Assembly (NCBI RefSeq): GCF_003390375.1
Contig: NZ_QUOT01000001.1
Coordinates: forward strand, 4,092,001-4,156,000
Source: Thalassotalea euphylliae
GTDB taxonomy: Bacteria > Pseudomonadota > Gammaproteobacteria > Enterobacterales > Alteromonadaceae
Direction of reading: 5' to 3'
DNA length: 64,000 bases
In this document: in pieces, positions 1 through 7,993 of the stretch
Position numbering within the stretch: position 1 is the stretch's first letter
Layout: each line of letters starts with the position of its first letter
The notes under the pieces: generated by a model
What the model was told of the DNA's origin: nothing
What the model saw: only the letters and a program-made list of their open reading frames with translations
Databases searched by the model: none
Made by a program: the position numbers and the translations under genes

Positions 1-982
1 CGTGATTGCGGCGATGACGCATTGGGTTGTTATTTTGCCTCAGCAAGAAATTGGTCATCTTGTGATCGGCATCTAAATAACCTAACTGCCAGTTTATTTG
101 CCAATTCGCCAAGCTAAAGCCGCCGTCTAGGCTAACACGATGGCTAAAAATATATTCAATATCCATCGGTAGGGCGGGCGTGCCTGAATCTTGCGTATCT
201 AAGTAGTGATAGGTGAGGCCAATATTTTTATTACCATTATCAAAACGAAAATCCCCACCAAACTGACGCTTTTGAAACTCAGTCGGGCTAATGTCTTTGC
301 CACTACCTGTTTCCATATCATCAGCTTGTTGCACATTGGCAAAGAGCATAGCGCCCCAATTGCCTTGGCTGAGATTAATAACACCGGCGCCAGTTTCTGC
401 TTTATTGTTACTGCGATATCCCAGTTGCAAATCGCCCGACATCTCTAATTGCTGTTGTTGGCTGATATCCGCTTTACGCATTTTCACTTGCACTGCCCCG
501 CCAAGCGTATCAATTGCCGCAGCAACAGGTGCGACGCCGCGGTAAACGGTTAGTGCGTCAACAATCAAAGGTGTTGAATAGCTCAGCGGCGTATCCATGG
601 CATTTGGGCCTGCGCCTATGATCGGATGACCGTCAATCGTGGTGGCAACGCGATCACCAAATAACCCACGATATTGGGCAATCCCCGTGACTGGACCATT
701 GCGATTGATATTGGCACCGGGCACGGAAGCTAGCCAGTTCGCTAAATCAGGCACGCTGGTACTGCCTTTTGCAATCGCTGAATGCTCCTCTAAGCTATGT
801 AAGTCATAGCGTTGATGGCTGATGGTGATCACTTCGAGTGCGTCAATGTTTTCAATATTATCGTCGGCATAAGCTACGGCTGAAGTGCTGGCTAGTATCG
901 AACAAGCAAGCGTGATTGATTTGGTAATTGGGTTGACAGGTTTGTTGTAAAGATCACAAGAATTTCTATTGCAGCATGACAT
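1..982 (-). CDS. TonB-dependent receptor, N-terminal part (runs off window start)
   Basis: An open frame starting at ATG 982 (minus strand) runs without a stop to the window edge, giving 327 codons. It begins with a signal-peptide-like segment (hydrophobic run SITLACSILASTSAVAYA, then DDNIENIDALEVITI, about residues 23-55). A TonB plug domain follows: SVPDLANWLASVPGANINRN, then YRGLFGDRVATTIDGHPI, then DALTVYRGVAPVAAAIDTLGG (about residues 75-165), and then the first beta-barrel strands. Proteins of this family are outer-membrane, TonB/ExbBD-energised importers of siderophores, vitamin B12, copper complexes or glycans; the substrate cannot be told from this part. The ribosome-binding site is weak (GAGCTAAT). 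A MITE-like element ends only 25 bp upstream of the start, so the native promoter has probably been displaced. The C-terminal barrel is outside the window. Confidence 0.88.
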   Translation of the reverse strand, partial: MSCCNRNSCDLYNKPVNPITKSITLACSILASTSAVAYADDNIENIDALEVITISHQRYDLHSLEEHSAIAKGSTSVPDLANWLASVPGANINRNGPVTGIAQYRGLFGDRVATTIDGHPIIGAGPNAMDTPLSYSTPLIVDALTVYRGVAPVAAAIDTLGGAVQVKMRKADISQQQQLEMSGDLQLGYRSNNKAETGAGVINLSQGNWGAMLFANVQQADDMETGSGKDISPTEFQKRQFGGDFRFDNGNKNIGLTYHYLDTQDSGTPALPMDIEYIFSHRVSLDGGFSLANWQINWQLGYLDADHKMTNFLLRQNNNPMRHRRNH

Positions 983-1006
983 AACGAGATTAGCTCAATT
1001 TAATTA

Positions 1007-1270
1007 ATACCAAATTGAATAATTATTTGATCACTCAGCGAGAATTTAAAGGCTCATAGACAAGGCTTGGCGTGTAGAGAATGGTTACTCCCTTGTCAAA
1101 CGGCATAACGCAGTATATGAGCCTTTAAAACTCGCCCTTGGGAATGCATAAGCAGCATGATAACTGCACAAAATTCACTTGATGTAGAACAACTATATCG
1201 TCATAAATTTCGTTTGTTCTAATACTGCTTATGCCATTCTGAGAGACTAAATAATTAATCAAATTGGTAT
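1007..1270. mobile_element. MITE-like non-coding element with imperfect terminal inverted repeats
   Basis: A 264-bp segment is bounded by 32-bp imperfect inverted repeats. The left end begins ATACCAAATTGAATAATTAT; the right end, read on the other strand, begins ATACCAATTTGATTAATTAT. Both continue to a shared CTCAG, with about 27 of 32 bases matching. Nested inverted repeats lie inside: 1040-1058 pairs with 1116-1134 (AAAGGCTCATA / TATGAGCCTTT), 1059-1065 with 1091-1097 (GACAAGG / CCTTGTC), and TGCATAAGCAG pairs with CTGCTTATGCC near the right end. No coding frame of note is present, so the element could only be moved in trans. A target-site duplication is not clear. The class is inferred from structure; I do not recognise a named family. 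Confidence 0.7.
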
Positions 1271-1277
1271 AAAGTAG

Positions 1278-1412
1278 ATGAAGAATTTAATCTTATTGTC
1301 TTTAGCTAAACTGCTGTTAGCAAAGGAAAAGTGGCAAGTGCGACAATATGTCGCAGAATTTACTCACGCAAATGCGGCAAACGAGTGGGCGAGGATTTTT
1401 TCTTTGTTTTAG
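1278..1412 (+). CDS. Possible small ORF, 44 aa, unknown
   Basis: An ATG at 1278 opens a 44-codon frame ending at TAG 1412. The product starts MKNLILLSLAKLLLAKEKW, a short hydrophobic N terminus followed by a charged and amphipathic stretch. It starts 8 bp after the MITE's right end. The only ribosome-binding-like sequence is a weak AAAG just upstream. It may simply be chance coding in the spacer. No family is recognised and there is no operon partner, so it is listed only for completeness. Confidence 0.2.
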   Translation: MKNLILLSLAKLLLAKEKWQVRQYVAEFTHANAANEWARIFSLF

Positions 1413-1541
1413 CGCAATAAAAAGGCTAAAAACTCAATGAAAGTGGCGGTTAGAATCACTTGATTAGTAGGGCTTTATTAACACTAACTTTAACTAAATG
1501 GTGGCTAAAGCTAGTGTTTTTCCCTTTGTTATCAAAAAGGG

Positions 1542-1727
1542 TTAATTAAACACGCAATGCTTGGCGTAGTCTTTTGCTTCAGTTGCGGTCCAATCGCCTT
1601 TAGGTTTTTCGCTCATTTGTTTGCACCACTTTTCGCTGCCGACTTCAGGTGCACAGGCCGAAACAAATAGTGCTAACAGGCTAACGCTGATTAATTTTTT
1701 TATTGAAGTGCTGTATTGATGTGTCAT
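1542..1727 (-). CDS. DUF3012 family small lipoprotein
   Basis: A 61-residue protein with a lipoprotein signal: a basic N terminus, the hydrophobic run LISVSLLALFVSAC and a lipobox V-S-A-C with Cys25 as the likely lipidated residue. The mature part contains CAPEVGSEKWCKQMSEKPK and then GDWTATEAKDYAKHC. I recognise this Cys/Trp pattern as that of DUF3012 lipoproteins. The mature protein has three Cys, one of them the lipid anchor, leaving one possible disulfide pair. The function is unknown. It is a single gene, transcribed in the same direction as the tautomerase upstream (about 70 bp apart), and ends about 270 bp after the MITE. Confidence 0.8.
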   Translation of the reverse strand: MTHQYSTSIKKLISVSLLALFVSACAPEVGSEKWCKQMSEKPKGDWTATEAKDYAKHCVFN

Positions 1728-1794
1728 CCTTTTGACCCTTGTTGTTTTTCTAATTGTGTTTTTCTAGTAATTTTTTTGTCGTGTCGCAAAACAA

Positions 1795-2142
1795 TTAAAG
1801 CATAGCTTTATTGCAATAGCTCGCTTTCTCAAAATCATTAACATTCATGGCAATGTTAGAAACACTGGGCAACAGTTCAGTGAGGCGCTCTACCACCGTT
1901 TTTGACAGCGCCGCTTTCTGCTCTACCGTTCGACCTTGCATGATGTTGGCGAAAACATGAATAAAGCTCCCTGTTTCGGTGCCGCCAACTAAATATGTAC
2001 TGTAGCTGTTGGTTCTCACCTTAATGTCACCTAGGGTAAATAGCTCACTAGCGGCGGCAACTTGATGAACAGCCAGATTTAACTCAGTTTCCTCAACAAG
2101 TTCAGTAATGTTTTTCGAGCATTCAATCACAAAATGCGGCAT
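1795..2142 (-). CDS. 5-carboxymethyl-2-hydroxymuconate isomerase (CHMI)-like protein
   Basis: A 115-residue protein of the length typical for CHMI/HpaF, in the tautomerase superfamily. After removal of Met the first residue is Pro (MPHFVIECS), the catalytic general base of this superfamily. Further family-like segments are the LVEETELNLAVHQVAAAS helix, the IKVRTNSYSTYLVGG strand region with an Arg that could bind the carboxylate, and FIHVFANIMQGRTVEQKAAL. CHMI proper isomerises 5-carboxymethyl-2-hydroxymuconate in homoprotocatechuate degradation. No other hpa genes are nearby, so the true substrate may differ. Confidence is good for the family and low for the exact reaction. Confidence 0.8.
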   Translation of the reverse strand: MPHFVIECSKNITELVEETELNLAVHQVAAASELFTLGDIKVRTNSYSTYLVGGTETGSFIHVFANIMQGRTVEQKAALSKTVVERLTELLPSVSNIAMNVNDFEKASYCNKAML

Positions 2143-2336
2143 TCGAGTTTCCTATAGAGAGTTTTTATAAGTGTAATTTAGCAGTGTAATTTACCAGTGA
2201 CGTAAAGAAGCGTAAAGCTATGTAAAGTAGGGCAAACCTCTGGAACTAAGCTAAATCCTCTTACTCTATTAAGCGCATTTAACAGCGAATATTCGCTTGT
2301 GCTAACTGCGTATTAATAACGACAAAAGGATGACAT

Positions 2337-3857
2337 ATGCTTTCCAGTTTTTTGCCAACATCTCAACTTGTTAAAGCCCGTTCAGGCTTATCAATTCTCT
2401 CCAGTTTATTCTTGCTTAGTGCTTGTGGTTCAAGCTCTGATGATAGCTCAGATATAGGCTACATCCAGCTTTACAATGCATCAGCAAACGCGCCAGCTAT
2501 ATACATGACAGTTGATGAAGATCCCGAAGAAGACAGCGATGATGAAATAGAGCGCACTTACACAGCGGTAGATTTTACCGATGTCAGTAGTCGAAACGAA
2601 TTGCCAACAAATAGCTTTTTTGTCGATTTAGGTTGGCAAAGTGAAGATAGTAACGACCATGATGATTTGACCATTATTTACGAGCAAGAAATCGCGATTG
2701 AAAGCGATATGATTAATTTCTTGGTGTTAGCAGGGGATATAACTGCTCCAAGTATTCTAAGCTACAACATTCCGATCGTTGATGATGAAGACGATAGCAC
2801 TGACGACTTATTCAATTTACGCGTGCTAAACCTACATGCAAATTTTGACAATCTGGATGTATACGTGTCGAAAAGTAGTGAAACCTTCAATGAAGCTGAG
2901 CTGCTTGATAGCAGTGCCTATACAGAGCTGACGATCAATCACAAACTAGTTCAAGACGATTACACTTTCTATATCACCGAAAATGGTGGTGATGAAGTGT
3001 TATTCCAGTCGGAAGAGGTGCCATTTCAATACACTTCTCAGTATGTGTTAGCGGTACGTGAAAATTTAGGTGTTGATAGCACGCCTTTTGTTATCGATGT
3101 GATCTCTAGTAGCAGTGCTACTGAGTATCAACAACTTGGCTCAACTGCCCGTTTTCGCGCTTACAACGCGATCCAATTAACAGAGCAGTTGGCGAGTTAT
3201 GAAGGCGAATTTGATTTGTTTATGGATACCGCTGATCAAGAGGCGATAATTGAGAGTTTGGCTATTGGTCAGTTTAGTGATGCGATTGCAACCGCCTATG
3301 GTGATTACAGCTTTGCACTGACTTTACCTGATTCAAGCGAGCAATTGCTTAAAAACCATTTGGTGACCTTAACTGAAAATGCTGACAGAACAGTATTCTT
3401 CTATGCCTCTGAAGAATTTGTCGATGAAGACGGTGATGGCGATGTAGACGAGAATGGTGATGGCATTGTCGATGAAATTGACGTAACCATTAATTCGCTC
3501 GTTGTCAGTAACAGCAGCTACCAAGGCATTTACCAGCACAATGTGAATATTGTTAATTTGATTGATGATGAGGACTTTGGCTCTGTAAATGTCTATTTTG
3601 TGCGAAGTGACGAGCTTATAGAAACTGCCGAGTACAAAGACACAATCGCCTATGCGTCTAATGAAAGCATGCTGTTATTGAACAATACCTATCAGGTTTA
3701 CGTGGTTGCAAAAGTTAATAGTAGTGATGTGATATTAGCGACTCAATCGTTAACGCTTGATGAAGACTCAGCCGAGCAATACTTGATTCTGACTAATGAT
3801 GAAAGCTCTGCAACAGGCTACACAATGACATTTGCTGCTCAAAAACCACAAACCTAG
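2337..3857 (+). CDS. DUF4397-type lipoprotein, large and acidic
   Basis: A 506-residue predicted lipoprotein: hydrophobic run SGLSILSSLFLLSAC with lipobox L-S-A-C (Cys at about residue 30), then a Ser/Asp-rich linker (GSSSDDSSD). The start is supported by an AAAGGATGACAT ribosome-binding region. The mature part has repeated blocks resembling DUF4397 domains, such as IQLYNASANAPAIYMTVD near residue 43 and FNLRVLNLHANFDNLDVYVS near residue 160; the segments around residues 275 and 400 look similar. An Asp-rich stretch at about residues 363-380 (DEDGDGDVDENGDGIVDE) resembles calcium-binding EF-hand or dockerin loops. It is probably an outer-membrane-anchored or surface protein of unknown function. 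It sits 3 bp in front of a possible upstream start of the next gene, but that gene has its own promoter inside the interval. Confidence 0.7.
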   Translation: MLSSFLPTSQLVKARSGLSILSSLFLLSACGSSSDDSSDIGYIQLYNASANAPAIYMTVDEDPEEDSDDEIERTYTAVDFTDVSSRNELPTNSFFVDLGWQSEDSNDHDDLTIIYEQEIAIESDMINFLVLAGDITAPSILSYNIPIVDDEDDSTDDLFNLRVLNLHANFDNLDVYVSKSSETFNEAELLDSSAYTELTINHKLVQDDYTFYITENGGDEVLFQSEEVPFQYTSQYVLAVRENLGVDSTPFVIDVISSSSATEYQQLGSTARFRAYNAIQLTEQLASYEGEFDLFMDTADQEAIIESLAIGQFSDAIATAYGDYSFALTLPDSSEQLLKNHLVTLTENADRTVFFYASEEFVDEDGDGDVDENGDGIVDEIDVTINSLVVSNSSYQGIYQHNVNIVNLIDDEDFGSVNVYFVRSDELIETAEYKDTIAYASNESMLLLNNTYQVYVVAKVNSSDVILATQSLTLDEDSAEQYLILTNDESSATGYTMTFAAQKPQT

Positions 3858-3910
3858 GGTTGAGTGGTTTACGAAATTTTTCTGTGATTATTTGCTCAAA
3901 GCTCGAACAG

Positions 3911-3939
3911 TTGGCTTACAGCAATGTTCGGGCTATACT
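3911..3939 (+). promoter_or_regulatory. Predicted sigma-70 promoter for the DUF4124 gene
   Basis: The -35 box TTGGCT (3911-3916) and -10 box TATACT (3934-3939) are separated by exactly 17 bp. Transcription from it would begin near 3946, just upstream of the AAGGAG ribosome-binding site at 3959-3964. It is located after the stop of the DUF4397 gene. Prediction from sequence only. Confidence 0.5.
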
Positions 3940-3970
3940 GAGCAAAATGGCGAACAACAAGGAGCAAGTT

Positions 3971-4396
3971 TTGGCTAACCGTTTATTAGTGTTAATGTTT
4001 TTGACACTTTCAACAAGCGTAGCAGCATTTCAATCTGCTGAAGTTTATCGCTGGGTGGATAAAGACGGCAACGTGCATTATTCAGATATGCCGAACAATC
4101 CGAACGCCAAACTTATCTTTGTTCAGCCAGGTATCACATCAAAAGCCGACACGGCACAATTTCCCGAACAAGTAGCTGATAACAGCGACGCTATTTCTGA
4201 TCAAGACTTAGCCCAAGGTCAAGACCAATTGGCATTTAGGGAAGCGCCGAATAGCGCAGAATCGTGTCGTGACTTACGCGTAGAAATGAATAAGCGTTCA
4301 CGTGATTTAAATGCCGGTAACCCGGAAAAAGCAAGACAAGCGAGAATTTTCTTAACGTTGGCGGAAAAGTTACTGGAAAGCGGTAACTGCCAATAG
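3971..4396 (+). CDS. DUF4124 domain-containing secreted protein
   Basis: I place the start at TTG 3971, because AAGGAG (3959-3964) lies 6 nt upstream and a consensus-like promoter at 3911-3939 would start transcription at about 3946. An in-frame ATG at 3947 would coincide with that start point. From TTG the protein is 141 residues and begins with a normal signal peptide (MANRLLVLMFLTLSTSVAA). A DUF4124 motif follows at once: EVYRWVDKDGNVHYSDMP. The C-terminal half has a Cys-containing helical segment (SCRDLRVEMNKRSRDLNAG). DUF4124 proteins are small periplasmic or envelope proteins of unknown role, common in gammaproteobacteria. It converges with trpA across a shared terminator. Confidence 0.78.
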   Translation: MANRLLVLMFLTLSTSVAAFQSAEVYRWVDKDGNVHYSDMPNNPNAKLIFVQPGITSKADTAQFPEQVADNSDAISDQDLAQGQDQLAFREAPNSAESCRDLRVEMNKRSRDLNAGNPEKARQARIFLTLAEKLLESGNCQ

Positions 4397-4460
4397 GAGA
4401 AAGTGAGTCACTTTTTATGACAGCATTGTCGTAAAAGTTGTCGTAAAATAAACTGAATTA

Positions 4461-4486
4461 AAAAGAGGGCAATTAAGCCCTCTTTT
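4461..4486. terminator. Bidirectional intrinsic terminator between the DUF4124 gene and trpA
   Basis: Perfect 8-bp stem AAGAGGGC (4463-4470) / GCCCTCTT (4477-4484) with the 6-nt loop AATTAA. It is flanked by A and T runs on both sides, so it can serve both the plus-strand gene and the trp operon arriving from the minus strand. Confidence 0.85.
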
Positions 4487-4510
4487 GCGTTCAGTACAAG
4501 TGGATTAAAC

Positions 4511-5341
4511 CTATTTAGTCGCTGCCTTCATTGCAGAGACAAAGCTGGCTAGCTCAGCTAACATTTTGTCTTCATCATTGAGGTTTTGCTCGATGATTTT
4601 CACCGTTGCAGAGCCACTAATCGCACCTTTTGCGCCTGATTTAATTGCCGCAGCCACTTGCTCAGGTGCTGAAATACCAAACCCCAGTACCGGTGGTGGC
4701 GCGTTAAACTCGGTTAAGCTGTTAATCAAGTTATCTGCTGGCATTGTCGCTTTAGTTTCAGCGCCCGTTACACCTGCGCGGCCAAGCACATAAGTGTAGC
4801 CTTGGCTAAATGCTGCCACTTCTTTTAACGTTGCTTGCGTTGCGTTTGGCGGCGCAATAAAGATTGGCGCAATGCCATTGTCGAGGGCGGCTTTTCTAAA
4901 TGGTGCACTTTCGCGAATTGGCACATCGGCAATCAAAATAGAATCGACGCCCGCATTACTCATTTCTTCGTAAAAACGTGAAATGCCACGCGAGAACACT
5001 AAGTTACCGTAGAGCAATAAACCAATTGGCACTTGCGGTGCGTAGGCGCGAATTTCTTTTAAAATATCAATGCAATCGTCCGTGGAGATACCCGCAGCAA
5101 GGGCGCGAATACCGGCCATTTGAATGACCACGCCGTCAGCACTTGGGTCTGAAAATGGAATGCCCAGCTCTAGCGCATCCGCACCAGCGTCGATAAGCGC
5201 TTTAATCACTTTAATTGATTGGGCTTTACCTGGGTCGCCAAGTGTCACGAACGGCACAAATGCCCCTTCGTTTTGCTCAGCTAAACGATCGAACATCTGC
5301 TGGTAGCGATCTTGTCCCGTTTTACTTACTGCTTGAGTCAT
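4511..5341 (-). CDS. trpA: Tryptophan synthase alpha subunit
   Basis: A 276-residue TrpA, a TIM barrel that cleaves indole-3-glycerol phosphate to indole and glyceraldehyde-3-phosphate; indole is channelled to TrpB. Seen: FVPFVTLGDPGKAQS near residue 28, the active-site region ALELGIPFSDPSADG (catalytic Glu and Asp), SILIADVPIRESAP, the loop YVLGRAGVTGAET, and the phosphate-binding end VLGFGISAPEQV / GAISGSATVKIIE. Length and motifs are normal. The ATG overlaps the trpB stop by one base (TAATG), which implies translational coupling. It is the last gene of the operon and is followed by an intrinsic terminator. Confidence 0.97.
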   Translation of the reverse strand: MTQAVSKTGQDRYQQMFDRLAEQNEGAFVPFVTLGDPGKAQSIKVIKALIDAGADALELGIPFSDPSADGVVIQMAGIRALAAGISTDDCIDILKEIRAYAPQVPIGLLLYGNLVFSRGISRFYEEMSNAGVDSILIADVPIRESAPFRKAALDNGIAPIFIAPPNATQATLKEVAAFSQGYTYVLGRAGVTGAETKATMPADNLINSLTEFNAPPPVLGFGISAPEQVAAAIKSGAKGAISGSATVKIIEQNLNDEDKMLAELASFVSAMKAATK

Positions 5342-6585
5342 TACGCTACTCCTCCTTCAGCGGTTTCTGGCGATAAAATCGTGTGAACGTGCGCTAAGTC
5401 TTTATCGCCTCGGCCTGAAAGGTTCACTAAGAAAATGGTTTCTTCGGTTACTTGCTCAGCCATTTTTAAGGCTTGACCAAGGGCATGAGAAGACTCAAGC
5501 GCTGGAATAATACCTTCATTACGGGCTAAGGCTTGGAAGGCTTCCAATGCTTCATCATCGTTAATAGCAACGTACTCAGCGCGGCCAGTGTCTTTTAAGA
5601 AAGCGTGCTGTGGGCCAACACCAGGGTAATCTAGACCGGCAGAAACTGAGTAAGACTCTTCAATTTGGCCATCGGGGTTTTGCATAATGTAAGTGTAGTT
5701 ACCGTGCAGCATACCTTTGGTTCCGGCAGTTAAGGTAGCACCATGGTGCTGGGTTTCAACGCCTTTACCACCTGCTTCAACACCAATAAGCTTAACGCCT
5801 TCTTCTTTAATGAAGTCGTTAAACATACCAATGGCGTTCGAGCCACCACCGACACAAGCAATTACGTAGTCGGGTAGACGACCTTCTTGTGCCAATAATT
5901 GCGCTTTTGCTTCTTCACCAATCATTTTCTGGAATTCACGCACAATTGTTGGGAATGGGTGAGGGCCAGCCGCCGTACCTAGTAGGTAGTGAGCGTCTTC
6001 ATAACTTGCTGACCAGTCGCGCAGCGCTTCGTTACACGCATCTTTTAGCGTGCCGCTGCCTGCGGTTACTGGAATAACTTCCGCGCCCATTAAACGCATA
6101 CGGAATACGTTAGGTTGTTGGCGTTCACAGTCTTTTGCGCCCATATAAACGCGACATTTTAAACCCAGCAGTGAACAAGCGATTGCTGAAGCCACGCCGT
6201 GTTGACCAGCGCCCGTTTCCGCGATGATCTCAGTTTTGCCCATGCGTTTTGCCAGTAGTGCTTGGCCTAACACTTGGTTCGTTTTATGAGCACCGCCGTG
6301 CAATAAGTCTTCACGTTTTAGGTAGACTTTTGCTAATGGGTTTTTCACCAAGTTACGACATAGCGTTAATGGCGTTGGACGACCTGCGTACTCTTGTAGC
6401 AGTGAGTTAAACTCGTTTAGAAAGTCTTCGTCTTTTTGTGAGTCGATAAATGCCTGCTCAAGTTGTTCAAGGGCAGGGACTAAAAGTTCGCTGACATACA
6501 TGCCGCCGAAGTCACCAAAGTAAGGTGACAGGCGCTTTGCCGCGGTATCTGTAGAATCTATGTTCGTAGAAACTGTGTCTGTCAT
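5341..6585 (-). CDS. trpB: Tryptophan synthase beta subunit
   Basis: TrpB is PLP-dependent and condenses indole with serine to give tryptophan. The frame is open to 6660, but the real start is ATG 6585 (MTDTVSTNIDSTDTAAKRLS), one base past the trpCF stop; upstream codons belong to trpCF sequence in another frame. That gives 414 residues. Seen: the N-terminal PYFGDFGGMYVSELL, the PLP-lysine segment LLHGGAHKTNQVLGQ, AETGAGQHGVASA, the phosphate-binding loop CVGGGSNAIGMF, and LVNLSGRGDKD near the C terminus. All family hallmarks are present. Near-zero spacing on both sides supports coupled translation in the operon. Confidence 0.97.
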   Translation of the reverse strand: MTDTVSTNIDSTDTAAKRLSPYFGDFGGMYVSELLVPALEQLEQAFIDSQKDEDFLNEFNSLLQEYAGRPTPLTLCRNLVKNPLAKVYLKREDLLHGGAHKTNQVLGQALLAKRMGKTEIIAETGAGQHGVASAIACSLLGLKCRVYMGAKDCERQQPNVFRMRLMGAEVIPVTAGSGTLKDACNEALRDWSASYEDAHYLLGTAAGPHPFPTIVREFQKMIGEEAKAQLLAQEGRLPDYVIACVGGGSNAIGMFNDFIKEEGVKLIGVEAGGKGVETQHHGATLTAGTKGMLHGNYTYIMQNPDGQIEESYSVSAGLDYPGVGPQHAFLKDTGRAEYVAINDDEALEAFQALARNEGIIPALESSHALGQALKMAEQVTEETIFLVNLSGRGDKDLAHVHTILSPETAEGGVA

Positions 6586-6586
6586 G

Positions 6587-7993
6587 TTAGTAATTCCTAA
6601 TTTCAGCAAAAACCTGATTAATTTTTGCTGGTGATTTTTTACCTGGGCTGGTTTCAACACCTGAGTTGATATCTAACCCTTTTAATTGCTGTTCGTTCGT
6701 TACCTTGATGGCGTCGTCAATGTTGTCAACGCCAATACCACCGGCCAATAAACAAGTTGATAAGGCTTGTTCGGTGTCAGCTAACACTTGCCATGGAAAT
6801 GGCTGACCTGAGCCGGGCGACTTGCCATCTAATACCCAGCCGTTAACGTCTAAATCAAGCGGTGGCACTTGCTCGGTAACCGCTTTGGCTTTCCATACTT
6901 TGCAGCCCGCTGGTAATAGTGGTGATAGCGATTCAATGTAGTCAGCTGACTCATTGCCGTGCAGTTGCACAGCGCTAAGCCCTAATGTGTTGGCAAACTC
7001 AGCTACTTGCTGAGCCTCTGCGTCAACAAATACGCCGACATAATCTAAGCCAGATTCGGCTTTTACAATGCGCTCTGCTTGCGCTAGCGTGACATAGCGC
7101 GGCGATTTTTCTGCGAAAATCAATCCGCCGTACAAACTACCAGCTTGTTTGACTGCAGTTGCTGTTGCTGCGTCTGTTAAGCCACAGACTTTGTGTTGGC
7201 CGAAAATTAACTGACGACAAGCTTTGTCAACATTGTCTTGCGCCATGATTGAACTGCCAACTAAAAAGCCGTCTACCGCTGGTGCTAAATAGCGAACTTC
7301 TTCGTTGGTGTAAATGCCGGATTCAGAGATCACTAACTTACCGTCTGGAATTTGTGGAGCGAATTCAAACGTACGTTCGATATCGGTTGAAAGATCCCGT
7401 AAGTTACGGTTATTTATGCCAATTAGCTTGGCATCTAGCGACAATGCGCGGTCTAATTCATCTTGGTTTGAAACTTCTGTGAGGATCGCTAAGTTGTACT
7501 TTTGTGCGACCTCAGCCAGCTCGCGATACTCATTATCGTCTAACACGCTCAGCATTAATAAAATGGCATCGGCACCATAGTGACGTGCCAAGTAAACTTG
7601 GTAAGTGTCGATAAAGAAATCTTTATTCAGTACTGGCGCTTTGACTTTTGCGGTCACTTGTTGCAGGTACTCAAAGGTCCCTTGGAAGTATTTTTCGTCG
7701 GTTAATACCGAAATACCCGCCGCGTAGTTATCGTAAATTGTTGCAATTGCTTCAACATCAAAATCAGGACGAATTAAGCCTTTCGACGGTGAGGCTTTTT
7801 TACATTCAAGAATAAAGCCCGCTTGTGGCTCGCTTAAGCGATCGTACAAGCTTTTTTCCGTTGGCACTAAATCATTGATAAAGCTTTCCAGTGGCAGCGA
7901 TTTTTTCAACGCTTCTACCACCAATTTTTTGTCCTCAACGATTTTTGCTAATACATTTTTTGTAGGTTGATTACTATTTGCTGAAGAACCCAT
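6587..7993 (-). CDS. trpCF: Bifunctional indole-3-glycerol-phosphate synthase / phosphoribosylanthranilate isomerase
   Basis: A 468-residue fusion of two TIM barrels, as in enteric bacteria. The N-terminal TrpC domain (about 1-265) shows FILECKKASPSKGLIRPDF, VLNKDFFIDTYQVYLAR, LIGINNRNLRDLSTD and VISESGIYTNEEV. The C-terminal TrpF domain (about 266-468) begins with KVCGLTDAATATAV and shows GLIFAEKSPRYV, VQLHGNES and the phosphate-binding end LAGGIGVDNI / GLDINSGVETSPGKK. It catalyses two consecutive steps, isomerisation of phosphoribosylanthranilate to CdRP and ring closure to indole-3-glycerol phosphate. The ATG overlaps the trpD stop by one base (TAATG). Confidence 0.97.
   Translation of the reverse strand: MGSSANSNQPTKNVLAKIVEDKKLVVEALKKSLPLESFINDLVPTEKSLYDRLSEPQAGFILECKKASPSKGLIRPDFDVEAIATIYDNYAAGISVLTDEKYFQGTFEYLQQVTAKVKAPVLNKDFFIDTYQVYLARHYGADAILLMLSVLDDNEYRELAEVAQKYNLAILTEVSNQDELDRALSLDAKLIGINNRNLRDLSTDIERTFEFAPQIPDGKLVISESGIYTNEEVRYLAPAVDGFLVGSSIMAQDNVDKACRQLIFGQHKVCGLTDAATATAVKQAGSLYGGLIFAEKSPRYVTLAQAERIVKAESGLDYVGVFVDAEAQQVAEFANTLGLSAVQLHGNESADYIESLSPLLPAGCKVWKAKAVTEQVPPLDLDVNGWVLDGKSPGSGQPFPWQVLADTEQALSTCLLAGGIGVDNIDDAIKVTNEQQLKGLDINSGVETSPGKKSPAKINQVFAEIRNY

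Noticed and set aside
206..545. Short plus-strand frames at the window start
   Set aside because: They are antisense to the TonB-dependent receptor, whose frame is open to the window edge and carries plug-domain motifs.
3421..3474. Internal DNA repeat encoding the Asp-rich stretch as a tandem array
   Set aside because: The codons repeat loosely (GATGGCGATGTAGACG-like) but not as an exact tandem; it is a short Asp-rich loop rather than a repeat array.
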